Origin: Mycogone perniciosa
Taxonomy: Eukaryota > Ascomycota > Sordariomycetes > Hypocreales > Hypocreaceae
Assembly: GCA_025331125.1 (NCBI GenBank)
Contig: JAOALB010000094.1
Span: forward strand, 1 to 64,000
DNA length: 64,000 nucleotides
Direction of reading: 5' to 3'
Numbering within the stretch: the first letter of the stretch is position 1; the number at the start of each line of letters is the position of its first letter. Positions 1-11,874 of this stretch are shown here, one piece after another. The notes below the pieces were generated by a model. It did no database searches and was not told the origin of the DNA. It was given only the letters and a program-made list of their open reading frames with translations. The translations under genes were made by a program, and so were the position numbers.

Positions 1-704
1 TGCGCAAACGGGCCCCCCCCCCCCCCGAGTTTTCACGAGATCCTGTAAGGCACTCCGCAAGTGACGCGTGGTTTTGACAGTTACACGATTGTGGAGCAGC
101 CAACAAGCCGTGTTGGAGAGCTATCCCTGTCTGTATAGGTACCTAGGTACCATTACGGGATGCAATGCAAATGCACAAGTACAAGCACAGGCACAAGCAC
201 AAGCACAAGCTAGGGGCAGGCGTCATTGATTTGACGCTCAGTTCCGAGGCAAGGCAGGTGCCAAGGTTGCTGCAGCTGCCAGTCCAGGCCATTGCCCTGG
301 GCCGTTGTCCTGGGCTGTTGTACGAGTAGTACGTACTTTGTACTCGTACATACCTACCCTTGTCGAGCCTGAGGTGGATGGGCTGTGAACTTCCTATTAC
401 TCGTACGAGTAGGTGGCATCAGGTTATAAGGAGCGGCTTCCCGCCCGCCTGGAGGCTTCATTTCCGCTTCGCTTCCTCATCCTTGGCATACCCACACGTG
501 CATATGTGGGATTTCTGTAACACTGCGTTAGCATCAAGCCGATTGGTTCCTCGAAACTCAAAAGAAGATAATAGAAGGAAGGATATGAGGAGAAGTGGGT
601 GTTGTAACGCAGACAACTAATTAACAGGCGACTATACTGTGGTGGAACACATCTGACAACTCCCTCACCTCGAGATTGACCCAGAGGCACATACATTCGT
701 CACT
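1..704. other. Upstream region of the fatty alcohol oxidase gene
   Basis: No gene is seen here. The stretch holds a run of 14 C (13-26), a GGTACCTAGGTACC palindrome (138-151), an imperfect CACAAG tandem repeat (174-210), an inverted repeat GTACGAGTA...TACTCGTAC (320-328 and 341-349), a perfect TACTCGTACGAGTA palindrome (398-411) and a CACGTG hexamer (495-500) about 205 nt before the downstream start codon. It probably contains the promoter of the oxidase gene. The small ORFs here have no recognisable product. Confidence 0.6.
174..210. repeat. Imperfect CACAAG tandem repeat
   Basis: About six copies of a 6-nt unit (CACAAG with CACAAGT and CACAGG variants) lie in the non-coding region upstream of the alcohol oxidase gene. 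It is a simple microsatellite-like tract. Confidence 0.8.
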
Positions 705-3197
705 ATGGCAGCCTCAGAGCAACTCGTCCCTGACGCCACGCCTCTTCCTCCAGTCCCGTCTGGGGACTTCATGTCCCAGGAGCAGTGGGATACATTCTTC
801 GCTCTCCTCGACGGCGCTCTCCCGTCCATCGCGCCAGCGTCAGCTGTCAAGGACCCGGCTGGCCAAATCTCTATTCCAGATGCCGAGTTCGACGGAATCG
901 TGGACCGGATCACAGGCTCCTTGGATGGCGCGCCTACGAAAGAGGCAATTGTCGAGTATCTCGGCTATCGACCTACTCAAGATCCCCGGTTCCGCGAGGA
1001 TTGCCAGCGGACTCTGGCAGCGTCGCCTCGGAGGCTTAAACTTGCCGGGGTCTTGGGATTATTGGGGTAAGTCATCTTTCGCATGATGCTGTGAGAGAAT
1101 AGCTGAGTGGGATGAGCTGACAGTTGACTGACTACCGGCCATAGGACTCATGCTGGAAGTATGTTCTTCACAGGGTATTGGCAGCCCATCACTAAACAGC
1201 CAGCCCGCGTCCGTGAAGCCATCCTAAAGTCATGGACCACGTCCAGGCTCACTGTGCTGAAGATGCTCGCGAAGACGCTCTTGATCATAGCTCAGAAGGC
1301 AAACGGCACTGTCAACCCCTATTTGGAGAAACTGTCTGGATACACCGATACTCCCAAGGACTGGAAAGCAGTCCCGGGCTATGATTTCAATTTCCTCCAA
1401 ATAGATCCTGGAACCAGTGTCCACGAACTTACCACGGATGTTGTAGTTGTTGGCTCTGGCTATGGAGGTGGTGTATGTGCGAAGAATCTAGCTGAGGCTG
1501 GCCACAAGGTGCTTGTTGTTGACAAGGGGTACTACTTCCCCCCTACCCAACTTCCCATGACTCAGGAAGCAGGGCTAAGGTATCTTTTTGATCGAGGCGG
1601 CGCTTATATGAGTGAAGACGCCAGTATGGGGGTCATGTGCGGTGGTACCTGGGGCGGCGGTGGCACAGTCAACTGGAGTGTATGCCTCAAGCTTCAAGAC
1701 TTTGTCTGTCAGGAATGGGCTGACGGCGGGCTTTCACTGTTCACATCTCCTGAATTCGACGAGTGCATGGATCGCGTTTGGAAGTTCGTTGGTGCAAGCG
1801 CTGATGGAATTCGCCACAACCACCGCAACAACGTGTTGCTAGAAGGGTCAAAGAAACTAGGATGGCATACTGCTGAGGCTAACCAGAACACAGCCGGCAA
1901 AGAGCATGACTGCGGCCACTGTCACTTGGGCTGTGGATCGGCAGGGAAGAGGGGTCCGGCAGTGTCCTGGTTGCCTGCTGCTGCCGAGGCTGGCGCCGAG
2001 TTTATGGAGGGTTTCCGTGTGGACAGGGTGCTCTTTGCCGATGATGGGGTGACTGCTACTGGCATCGAAGGCTTGTGGACATCGAGAGACGCAGAGGGTG
2101 GTGTACACCAAGCAGCTAGTGAGCGGACACAGAGACGGGTGGTCATCAAAGCGAAAAAGGTCATCGTTTCCGCGGGAACCTTGTGGAGCCCCATTGTTCT
2201 GTTGAACAGTGGCATCAAGGCAAGTCTTCCCTGTCAACCATAAGTGACTCACATCACATTGCATGTTGTCACCTGGCTTGCTCGATAGCGACAAATGAGC
2301 TAACATAAACCCCCTCTAGAACCCCCATCTGGGATCTAACCTGCACGTCCACCCGGTCAATTGTCTTACGGCCGTACACCGGGAGGAAACTCGGCCTTGG
2401 GAGGGTGGCATCATCACAGCCTACAGTGGGGAGTTTGAGAATCTTGATGGCAAGGGCCACGGCGTGAAGCTGGAGCCAATATGCATGGTGGTAAGTTGTT
2501 CGTCGTTGGGCAGCCATAACAGCAGACGCCTAGGCGTGAGCATCCATTAGGTGAAAGGGATTGCTGACCTAGACATGACCAGCCATATCTGATCCTCGCC
2601 GTGCAAGGTTGGAGAGGCGGGCTTGATGCCAAGCTGCTGGGAATGAAGTATCACCATCTCAGTGGTTATATTTCATTGGGCCGGGACCGTGACACGGGCC
2701 GGGTGTATCCCGACCCAGACACAGGAGAGCCTCGCATCGAATATACCACGTCTGATTTTGATCGCGAGCACACGCTGGACGGCGTGCAGGCGCTGGCGAA
2801 GATTTGCTACGTCAGTGGCGCGACAGAGATCCATACCAATTTCCCCGGCATGGCCCCATTCATGCCCGACCCTGTCATGCAAGAGAAGCTCGGCGAGGGC
2901 AAGGACCCTGAATTCTCAGACAGGGCCTTTGGCAGGTGGCTGCAGGAGATGCGGAGGATTGGCAACAAGCCGCCAGTGGCCATCTTCTCGTCGGCGCATC
3001 AGATGGGCACATGTCGAATGAGTGCCAACGAGGGCTCTGGAGTGGTGGACGAGAGGGGCCGTGTGTGGGGGACGGAGAATCTGTATGTTGCAGATGCCAG
3101 TGTGTTCCCGAGCGCGAGTGGTGTCAACCCCATGGTGACAATCATGTCGATTGCCGATTGGATCTCTCGCGGCGTGGCGAAGGAGCTGTCTGTGTGA
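705..3197 (+). CDS. Long-chain alcohol oxidase (GMC oxidoreductase family)
   Basis: FAD-dependent oxidase that would convert long-chain fatty alcohols to aldehydes, typically membrane or peroxisome associated and used in growth on alkanes and waxes. Exons are 705-1066, 1145-2219, 2320-2490 and 2583-3197, giving 740 aa, the usual length of fungal FAO. The Rossmann FAD site GSGYGGG follows D219 (approximately residues 219-231). The C-terminal GMC block carries HQMGTCRM with H675, and then VADASVFPSASGVNPMVTI. Intron 2 (2220-2319) has a GC donor (AAG|GCAAGT), and only this junction keeps the frame and the conserved NPHLGSNLHVHPVN stretch. The start at 705 was chosen because it opens the only long frame joining exon 2. 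No peroxisomal SKL-type tail is seen (it ends ELSV). Gene identity is secure; substrate range is inferred from the family. Confidence 0.93.
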
Positions 3198-3400
3198 TAC
3201 TAGCAGTAATCGTACTAGTAATAGAATAATACCAAGCCACATGCCCATGTCCAGGGAAGTGAGGCGATTGGGCATCGCTCTTCGGACCTATAGGGTATCA
3301 GACTGAAGCGCCTCTGCAATGCAAAGATCCTTCAACGAACAAGGGCCCGTAATATCAAGCAACTTATTAAGACGCCCGGTCTAGACAGTGGATGAGGAAT

Positions 3401-3426
3401 GAGAGAAATGAGAGAAATGAGAGAGA
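3401..3426. repeat. GAGAGAAAT tandem repeat
   Basis: Two and a half copies of a 9-nt purine unit followed by a GAGAGAG run, downstream of the alcohol oxidase gene. It is low-complexity DNA; the ORF reading through it is not considered real. Confidence 0.7.
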
Positions 3427-4120
3427 GAAAAAAATTCGCTCATCTTGGCGTTCGGCCATCAACAGCCATTCGCTTCAACTTGTTGGGAAAGGTTTCGGTT
3501 CCCAGCCATGAGACAGAGACCCTGATGCTTGGGCAGCAAAGTAAGAGACATGTGCGTCAGCGCACATATGTAAAAGTCCAGTTTTTATGACATGACATGA
3601 CATTGCACGTGGGCACATGGCTGCGTGATCACGAGAGTAAGGCATTTTTTTTTAGCGAGCCGCTGGTGGTGTCTTGAGAGTGAAAAAAAATTTGCTTGAG
3701 AAATGGATGATGTGATGCTCGTCAAGGTGACGGCGAAGAGCAAGGTTGGGCGTTCTCGCGTGACCACCGAGCTGGGGGGGAAGGACGGGGGGGGCCATAT
3801 ACACTACGTCATAAGCTCCCAAAAATAGGAAACTCAAAAAAGACGACTCGGGAGTTTATCTGTATTACGATGGGTCCCTTTTTCTTTCTTTCTCATTCTT
3901 GCTCGTATCTGTGGATGTTTTGTGATGTGATGGATGATGCGTTTCTCGGACGTGGCTTTGGGCTGCCTCTCGGGACAAGGTGCTCAGCTGCTCATGGGTT
4001 TTGCATTTTAGATGATTCGTAGTATTTCTTACTAATACCAATAGTAGTACCTTGTACGAAGTACTAGCAGCATTTCATCATCATCGTTATTATCATTGTT
4101 GCATGGACGGAGTACGAGTA

Positions 4121-4137
4121 TGCATGCATGCATGCAT
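4121..4137. repeat. TGCA microsatellite
   Basis: Four tandem TGCA units make a self-complementary, alternating purine/pyrimidine tract inside the 5.4-kb gene-free block. Confidence 0.8.
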
Positions 4138-4688
4138 ACATGGGTGGACAGACAGATGCATCTCACCAGCCACACCTAGACGCCGCAAACGGTCCTCGCC
4201 GATCCGCCACCCCTTCGGCCGTTTGCGTGGGGCCTTTTCTTATGCCGCTCCCGGGGCTTCCCAGCATCTTGGGTCGCCGCCGGCCGAACATGTCGAGATT
4301 GAGATTGGCGAGTGACCGAGATGTCACTTCCACGAGGTAGGGATTTATAGATTCATTTTGCCACTGGTGTCTTTTTCAGAGGCAGCCTATGAGCTTGATA
4401 CTGCACCATTGGGCATCTACAGGCCACGTTTATTCCGTATATCCACGACAATCGAGGTACAAGTGCCGAGACACAGCTGTCAAAAGACGAGAAGCGTGCA
4501 CCGGACCTTTTACCTCCTCACATGCATAGGTGTTTGATATCTCGAGGTAATATCTGGATCATTGGATAGAAATGCCCCTCCCCTTGATTAGAAGAAAAAA
4601 AGTTTCCCAAGTGCCCGCTTGGAAACATGTCGCGGAGGGAGGGGCGTTGAGACGAACTTGGGCGCACACCCCCCGGTGATAAAGTTTA

Positions 4689-4704
4689 CTTGCTTGCTTG
4701 CTTG
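4689..4704. repeat. CTTG microsatellite, four units
   Basis: (CTTG)4 in non-coding DNA. The same tetranucleotide recurs as (CTTG)6 at 58104-58127. Confidence 0.85.
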
Positions 4705-7700
4705 ACATCTCGTCTCATAATTTTTAATTAATATCCGTTGGCAGTTTGACAGATATGAAATGTCGTCGTCATCCTGCGGCCTGACATCCAGCCCTCGGCC
4801 GAATAACTGGCCCGGGATGAAACCTTACTCCGCTGTCTCTGACTCTCTGCGACGTAGCCAAGAAGCACTGGCTGCCTCAAAGTGACGTCTCCGTGCGCGT
4901 CCGGCGCGCATTTTCCCTTTGTCAATATCGTTGCTGTCACCGTATCTCTGCATTAGTTAGTGGTATCCATGAAATTTCTTCACGATATGGAGTAGTCGTG
5001 TCGTCATTGGTTTGGGTTGCCGGCATATGAGCAGCGTCTGAGCCACAACCACTTTTGCAGAGTGCTATTTTTGGTATCTGGAAGTGTTTCTGTAGGGCTC
5101 GTGAAAGGTATGCTATGGAGCCCACGTTCGCCGGTACGTTTCGTACTTCGTACCCAAGGGCCGATTCCTGCCGACAGACCCCGCTTGACCCTTTTTGTGT
5201 TTGGCGCGCCAGTGAACTGTTTCGTACCGGTACTTCGACCTCCTGACGGCTTGTTCGTATTCTCTAGCCACAGTTTGCAACAATTCATCCGCGTTCCTCT
5301 ACGAGTACTCCGTACGGCGTAGAATTCGCAAAGGGGGCCGGACCAGAGAGGGAGAGAGACAAGTCGCTTTCATCGCTCCGCCCGCATGTGAAAGATTGCT
5401 AAGCCGGCTGGCTGCCAAACGCTGACAGCAAGGAGAATCATGACGCCGCCCATTGGCATGTTTGGCCTGCATCATGGTCGAGGCCGGCGCACGTCGGTCG
5501 ACCCCAAGGTCGCAGAAAGAGGCCAGATCAACGGGTCCCCTTCCTACCTCGATGTTAGATGCCTGGGGAAGAAGCAGCCACCCCCTTCGCTCGCGGAGCT
5601 CCGGGAAATGGGCATTGGAAACAGAAGTCCCGTCAGGAAGCGCCTGAGGATAGACGGTGCATATGCTGCGACGAGAAGGCCCCTCTAACATCCGTTTAGG
5701 AGAAGCCCGTCATTTATCAATCTCCACTGCTGCAACGGACACCCTCCCTTTTTGTTTCTGCTGATTGAACTTTGGTTATTGGCTTATTCGTAGTAGTCTT
5801 TTTGCCTTTGGGTGCGCATTTACACGCTTTCATGCAAAAGCCCTCTTGCCAGTGTGATTGGCCAAAAGGCATAGGCCGAAGAGCCAATCATGCCCGGCCT
5901 TGATGGTCTTTCTGTCGAACTCCACTAGGAAAACCACTGGCTCTGGCGGACCTGACCAATCAGCGGCTGTAAACGCCCTTGACAACCTTTACAACAGACA
6001 CACCTCAGCCCGCTGCCAGCCACTAACACTGTCCTTCTCCTCCTGTCTGGCATGAGGATGATGAATTGCACGGTTTGGCCATCTAGGCTCCCCTCAACTA
6101 GAATCACGACGTTTGGGAATGGACCCGCAGCGCTGGGGCGCTACCATGGGATCCCTTGAACGGACTCAAAGGGCATTGCCCAACCATCGCCCAGGACTTA
6201 TACATTGCTCTGGATCATGGGAGATTCGAGGCACAGGATTTCATTTCCATACCAGGGGATTACCCGCTCCTAGACTCCTAGATAAGGGACGGCTTCGGCT
6301 TCTCCCTAGACTGGTTCCGTTCACATCCAGGAGTGTTGCCCCTGAATGGAATGGGGAGGGAGGAGGAGAAGGTTTGGCAGTTGGGTTGGACAATGTGGAG
6401 CAGCACGAATGGTTCACAGGATACTTTCCCCCTCAAAATCGCTCATGGGGAGGGAATGCATACTCCTCGCCCTCCTGCATACATACAGCAGAACAGTTCC
6501 GAGTGCGGACTTGTCTCCCCCATCATGATCCACCGCGCAGATCGAGCACAGGCTGCAATTGGTATGTTCGGACGCCGGCACATCCACCCGCCATGTCGAC
6601 ACAACCCAATCCTACACTGTGACAAGAGAAGAGTCATTCTTCGGACCCTGGACGTTGGCAGCAGTAGTGCTGTACCGTGCGTGCGCGCGGCGTCTTTGCA
6701 TGCAAGTCATACAGCAGCTCCAGCGTCAACAATGCCTTCTCTCATCTTATTGATCAGACTGCAAGATGAGATGAAGAAAATGGCATTCTGTCCAACTGGC
6801 CATAATCTCCGTCACGGGTTTCAGCTCGTTCCGCGGCTGACACTGTCCTTACTGGAGTAAGTATGTTTGCCGTAGGCTGGCGCCGGCTATCAACCTCGCA
6901 CTCTTCTCCGGGGCAATATACTTCCCGTAAGCAAGAAAAAAGAGACAGAGTGCGGAGGCATGCTACATACGGGGGAGGCGTAGCCTGCATAAGCGGCACA
7001 ACCCTCACGCATCCTGATGATCAGCCATGGTGTTGATTTGCCTGCCCAGGAGTCCAAAGGTTCCGTCCGGGTCTTACTTTGCTTTTGCATGAAACATCTG
7101 TTCCCTCCCCCCCAACATTGTTGGAAGCAGAAGAGAAATAATTTGGAAGCATACGGAGTATCGAGAACTTGTTTTTTTTCTGTTGAATGCAGTTGGTTTT
7201 CCATCAATGTATGTGAGGGTGTGTGGGTGGATGGGTTTAAGGAGTCATGGCACTAGGCATGCACCGAAAGCAGGACATCATACGACACAACACAGCAAGT
7301 GTGATTCGTCTATTGTATTGTACAAAGTGTAATTCTCTAAACGAGAATAAAAAAAACTGTGGCACGACGTATCGTCAAGAGAGATGAGAGATGCCTAGTA
7401 ACACTACGGCCAAGCTTCTTTATCGGACACGAGGTGGTTGTTCGACCAAGCGCCGAGCGGGTGTCTCGAGTTTGTCCTGTCACCCGCCGACTCTCATGTT
7501 TGCTGCTACGGAGTATGTACTATAAGAAACTAGACTAGTGATATGTGTACTTATTCTTCTCGGCGCCAAAGCGCTTACTCGGACTGGATCCACGGTACTA
7601 TGGCTTCTTGGCTTGACCTTGACGTCTTGATGCCTATGATCTCGTGATTCAGTTTCTTACACTGGTGATGTCGAGATGCATGGATCCTTCCATGCACGCA

Positions 7701-8622
7701 CGCCGTTTGCCTCTCCTTGTTGCCAGCCACACGTGTTACAAGGACAGACAGTCCAAGTGCCACTCGTGTGTGTACGGAGTATATACGGAAGCATCATTGT
7801 GCGTAGGTTAAGGTAGGCGTACTTCGCAGTGTGGATGAAATGGACGAGAGCAGCCCGAAAACGCCTTGGTGGTACCGGTACTTGGCACCTCTGGCGGCGT
7901 GTGTGGCGCGGGCACTGCAGCTTTTCAGCTTGCTGCACACCCCCCCGTCTGTACTCTAAGGCAGTTGAGTTGCACAGCCCAGGCGTGTATGTATGTACGG
8001 GTACGAAGTACTCCTACGGTCACTCGGACTGGTGTCGAAGACACAGAGCCCGAGGCAGTGTGATGGCGGCCCTAGCAGACCTGCATGCAGTTACAGTGGC
8101 ACTTTGCAGTAGCAGTAGCGGTCGCTAGTTGGGTCCAACAGGGGCTTTTCGGCCGACGCCACGCAGCGGCGTCTAATACTCTATGCCTACGAAGTACGAG
8201 TAGGGCGGGGGTGGTGTCTGTACACTGTACTCGTACTCCGTACTCGGTGGTCGCTGCTCGCCGGAGGCCCAAGGCGCTAGCTGTCCAAGGCGAAGAGGCG
8301 CAAAAATCAACGTCTTCAGGTGCCAGACCAGTTTATATCTCCCCGCCCACACCCGCGATGTGTCCTACCCTCTTCGTTCTCTCTCCTCTTCACGACTCAC
8401 TCGTCCGCCATTCTCTTCTTCCCTGGGTTTCGGCAGCTCAGCAGGCGATCCTCTAACCATTCGCCAAATATATTCCCCTGCTCGGCACTGTCTCCTGGTT
8501 TCTTCTTTTTTCTTTGCTCTGTCCTTTGTGTGTGTGTCTGTTTCAAAGTCTGTGCGCCGCGCGACCACCCCCCGCCATATTTAGTATTTCGATTCGATCG
8601 CCAGATAAAACCGATCTCGAAA

Positions 8623-9639
8623 ATGCCGGTCCAACTGCTGCCGGCTTCGGCTGCCGCTTTCGCCCCGAGGGCTTCGTCCGTCAATGTTGTTCTAGGTTCC
8701 AAGGTCGAGCCGTGGCTTACACAGACGCTTAAGCGCATCAACCGGGTAAAGCGCCCCCTCAACAGCGTCCCCCAGCACCAGCGATGCCTTACCGAGACTC
8801 TGTCGTCACCAAATGCCATCTGGACGCTTGCCTCTTTGATGCTGCCGAAGCTTCCCCAAGCGGAAATGCCCGAGGATCCGCTCCAGAACCTGTTTAGCTA
8901 CCAAGTCGTCCACGTCGAGGCATACATCGTCCACGTTGACATGGTCCTGCGCAATGAGGTGGCTTATAAGCTCACTTCGGAAACCATTGACGCCCTCGTC
9001 GAGTACCACAAGGAGATCCACTGCGTCGACGCAAAGGCCAACACCTACGACTGGTCCGAGAAGGAGCAGCAGTGCAAGAAGCTGCACGAAGACTTCGTCC
9101 AAGCCATTAACAAGTATGTCTTCCGCACGCACGTTTCCGCACTGGAAGGTCTTGAAGAGGAGGGCGCTGGAGAACTGTTGTGTGGAAAGAGCGAGGAGGT
9201 CAAGATCAGCCTCATCAACCTGATGAAGCCTTTGCTGCCTCCGCCACCGCGCGTTGTCGATGTCATCCGACAGCCACCCTTGCTGCCCAGCTCCCCTGTC
9301 ATCACCATGTGGTCGCAGCAGCCCACTCCTCCCCACATTATGCCTGCTGCCGTGGAGCCCTGGCACGTCCTGCCCTCAAGTCCGAGCGTTACGTCTTCCT
9401 GCGACTCAAACACCCCTATCTGGGCCGGCATGGGCATGAGCGAAGTCCAACTGCCTTCTCCGACTCCGTCTTTCAGCCAGCCGCAATCGACCGCCGAGTT
9501 CTTCTTCAGCTCTCCGCCGGTCATGGCGCCCATTCCGACTCTGCCTTTACCGAGTATGTTGGCTCATTCGCAATGCGGGGTCGGCGTAGGAATGGGTTTC
9601 GATTGGGATCGCTACCAGGAGTATGCGACGATAATTTGA
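8623..9639 (+). CDS. Unrecognised 338-aa protein, single exon
   Basis: I do not recognise this protein. The start at 8623 follows a CT-rich leader and a purine-rich context; the frame is open further upstream (to 8320), but that part is low-complexity leader-like sequence. The third-codon-position preference for C/G inside the frame supports coding. Residues 1-210 look folded, with a basic patch near 35-45 (KRINRVKR) and several amphipathic, Leu-rich stretches. From about residue 205 the chain becomes Pro/Ser-rich with few charges (RQPPLLPSSP, PTPSFSQPQS), so the tail is probably disordered. No signal peptide, membrane helix or zinc motif is seen. It stands alone between a 5.4-kb and a 2.2-kb spacer, an arrangement often seen for regulators in filamentous fungi. 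A regulatory role is only a guess. Confidence 0.75.
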   Translation: MPVQLLPASAAAFAPRASSVNVVLGSKVEPWLTQTLKRINRVKRPLNSVPQHQRCLTETLSSPNAIWTLASLMLPKLPQAEMPEDPLQNLFSYQVVHVEAYIVHVDMVLRNEVAYKLTSETIDALVEYHKEIHCVDAKANTYDWSEKEQQCKKLHEDFVQAINKYVFRTHVSALEGLEEEGAGELLCGKSEEVKISLINLMKPLLPPPPRVVDVIRQPPLLPSSPVITMWSQQPTPPHIMPAAVEPWHVLPSSPSVTSSCDSNTPIWAGMGMSEVQLPSPTPSFSQPQSTAEFFFSSPPVMAPIPTLPLPSMLAHSQCGVGVGMGFDWDRYQEYATII

Positions 9640-11874
9640 AAGGCAGCGACCGTCAAAGGGGACTAGCTACCCTGTGGTACCGACTTCTTAATATTGCCTC
9701 GCCACCGGCAAGCGTTTTTCCGGACCAAAAGTTCAAAGGCTTCAGTCTTCGCAGGGGCATAGAAACATCATCCAAGGGGGCATATTGGCGTTTGTTGCAT
9801 CGGGAACGGAGTTCGAATACCTCAACCAAACATCCACTCTTCTCAGGAAATACCCCTAATCATTTCCTTTTTTCTTATTTTTTTCTTTTCCTTTGCGTTT
9901 TCCTCTTTATCGACAACACAGCAAGCGTGCACGGTTTCGAGTCTTGTCCTTTTTCAAATCTGGGAATCCTCTCCATCCGTCGTACCACAGCCGCTAGCTC
10001 GGCCTCTTTTTGGGTTATTCTTTCTTCCATTATACCACCAATATGGCTGGATCCGAGGCGGGCAATCTGAATGCATTTTCAATCTGGCAGGGACTCTTTC
10101 GACATCTATACCAGCAGCTTGCGACTTTCCTTACCTTTCTTTTCTATTTCTGGTCCTGTTGGGTTAAAGATAAGAGGAATATGCAGCAATGCACGACACT
10201 CGGCTCGGTCCGAGATACCGCCTATGGATTCTCAATTCTCTACCTTTCTTTCTTCTTCTCTTCCTCTCCGCCTCTTTCATGATGCGGTAAGGAGAGCAAT
10301 CTTTTTTTGGAAGATACCCCTATTCGGACTACGGTCCGGAGGTGCCGCCTCGGCGTCCACTTTACTTCTTCCCTTGTTCCTGTCTTGCGAAATGATTTCT
10401 AACGAAAGTTTTGACGACGTGATGAATGAACCATTAACGAATAATGAGCACACGATACGACTTGACAAACAGAGAGATTGGGTTCTTTGGCTAGATGCTG
10501 AGACATGACTACTCTTCGAAAGCCTATCGGAAACTCTTACCACTCAATGGTTTATTCAGCTCAAATCAACGTTCCAATATCGACAAACTGGATCCAGACT
10601 GGTTTTTTTTGGACCCACGCTGCTTCTTGGGATACTGTCAAACGAATAAAACACATCATTACGTAATTGGGCATGGTATCAAAATATCTGGAATATTTTG
10701 GACCCATGCAGACACTGGCTGTCAGCAGGAACACTACTTCTGCGATCCACCGGCAAGTCCGTGGGTCTGCTGATGAACGAAAAGGTGAAGTTGATGCTGG
10801 AGTTCAGCAACTGGGTTGGCTTTCACATTCTGTCTTTGCTGTGCAGAGACTGACGCGAGGTCTCTTCCATCTGACCGTTTCGCCTTGAGTTATTCCCGCC
10901 ACGGCAAATGATACTGCTCTACCATACATCCCGAACTCCCACCAGAGGTTTAGGGGTACGGCATGCCGAGGAGCCCGACCGAATCAGGTTCCGAGCTGTC
11001 CTGCTAGACAGGCCAGATCGTGAGCGGAGGAGATTGTGGCGAGGAGAGGTTGTCGTTTCACCCATACTATTCTGGTGAGTGTATCAAGTAACGGGATAAG
11101 GTGGGAAAACTCAAGGCGACACATTTTGTAGCCCATCTCTCTACAACACCACTTCCGCTTCTGGATGATCCCCTGGGCAGCCTGGATCTGCCCACGGGTA
11201 TTCGGGAGCAGTTGTGGAGCGATCGCAAGTGGGTTGGCGGGCAAGTCTTTGTTGCTGTGCAACATCGACTCCGGCAACCCCGGGGTCTTCTGCATTGGAC
11301 AGGAGACGCTTGTGAGACGCTTCAGAGATGCTGGATATCATCGTGTGCCAAAAAAATGAACAAAAAAAAACCTCGGCTCTTCGCCCTGGCGGCGGAGAAG
11401 CTTCCGCACACAAGGACAAGCGCACTGCTGGAAAGGGTCCCTGCTCGTTGTCTCTTGTCATTAGCAGTAGTTAGCTACTAGGTAGTTAAATAGGAACATG
11501 AAATGTTGTTTAAACTAGTCTTGACTCTGTCCCCTAGCTGTTGTGATGTCTCGTAAACCCTCTCACTATTACCAGTCGCTGACGCTGTAATCTACACCTT
11601 GTGACAGAGTCAAGTCTATCTACTTGCTTCCTCCATTGCGATGATCCGGGAATGACTATGTTCAGATACTTCAGCTGCCTCACATAACTCTTGATTAGGA
11701 TATAGGAGGCTTTGATAGTATCGGTAGAAATGCTATATTTCCTCATATGTAATTTACAATACATTAAATCATGCCCAACAATGAAGAGGCCATAACATTC
11801 AGGCTTTCCTGGTCACGTAACCATCATGCAATCGTAATTCAAGGCTTCGCCGTTCCGACTATGTAGTCGTTAAT
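9640..11874. other. 2.2-kb spacer between the unknown gene and catalase
   Basis: No supported gene. The stretch 9860-9915 is very rich in T and C (several TTTTTT runs) and could be the 3' UTR of the preceding gene. ORFs such as the 145-codon frame at 10071-10508 and overlapping frames at 11101-11481 have no recognisable product. The right end is the 3' flank of the catalase gene, which is transcribed leftwards. Confidence 0.5.

Larger units (their letters stand above)
3198..8622. other. 5.4-kb gene-free block
   Basis: No convincing gene is seen on either strand. The ORFs present (the longest about 175 codons, at 6333-6860) lack recognisable domains, overlap in several frames and show no intron-linked extension. 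The block holds simple repeats (3401-3426, 4121-4137, 4689-4704) and many TACGAAGTAC/TACGGAGTA/TACTCGTAC elements (for example 4047-4068, 5140-5160, 5295-5325, 7505-7520, 7770-7790, 7996-8012, 8188-8202, 8225-8250). The last about 300 nt (8320-8620) are pyrimidine-rich with long CT and TTTTCTTTG runs, typical of a fungal core promoter and 5' leader for the gene at 8623. The rest may be regulatory or contain non-coding RNA; nothing in the sequence proves either. Confidence 0.6.

Noticed and set aside
13..26. Run of 14 C near the window start
   Set aside because: A homopolymer that may be real or a sequencing artefact; nothing can be concluded.
6113..6860. Overlapping 169- and 175-codon frames in the gene-free block
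   Set aside because: Two frames overlap on the same strand, neither has a known domain or splice-linked extension, and composition is not coding-like.
8806..9366. 186-codon minus-strand frame inside the unknown gene
   Set aside because: Antisense shadow of a GC-rich coding region; no independent start context or domain.
9180..10070. 296-codon plus-strand frame overlapping the end of the unknown gene at 8623
   Set aside because: It is out of frame with the better-supported 338-aa frame, runs into T-rich 3' sequence and has no recognisable domain; likely a chance open frame caused by base composition.
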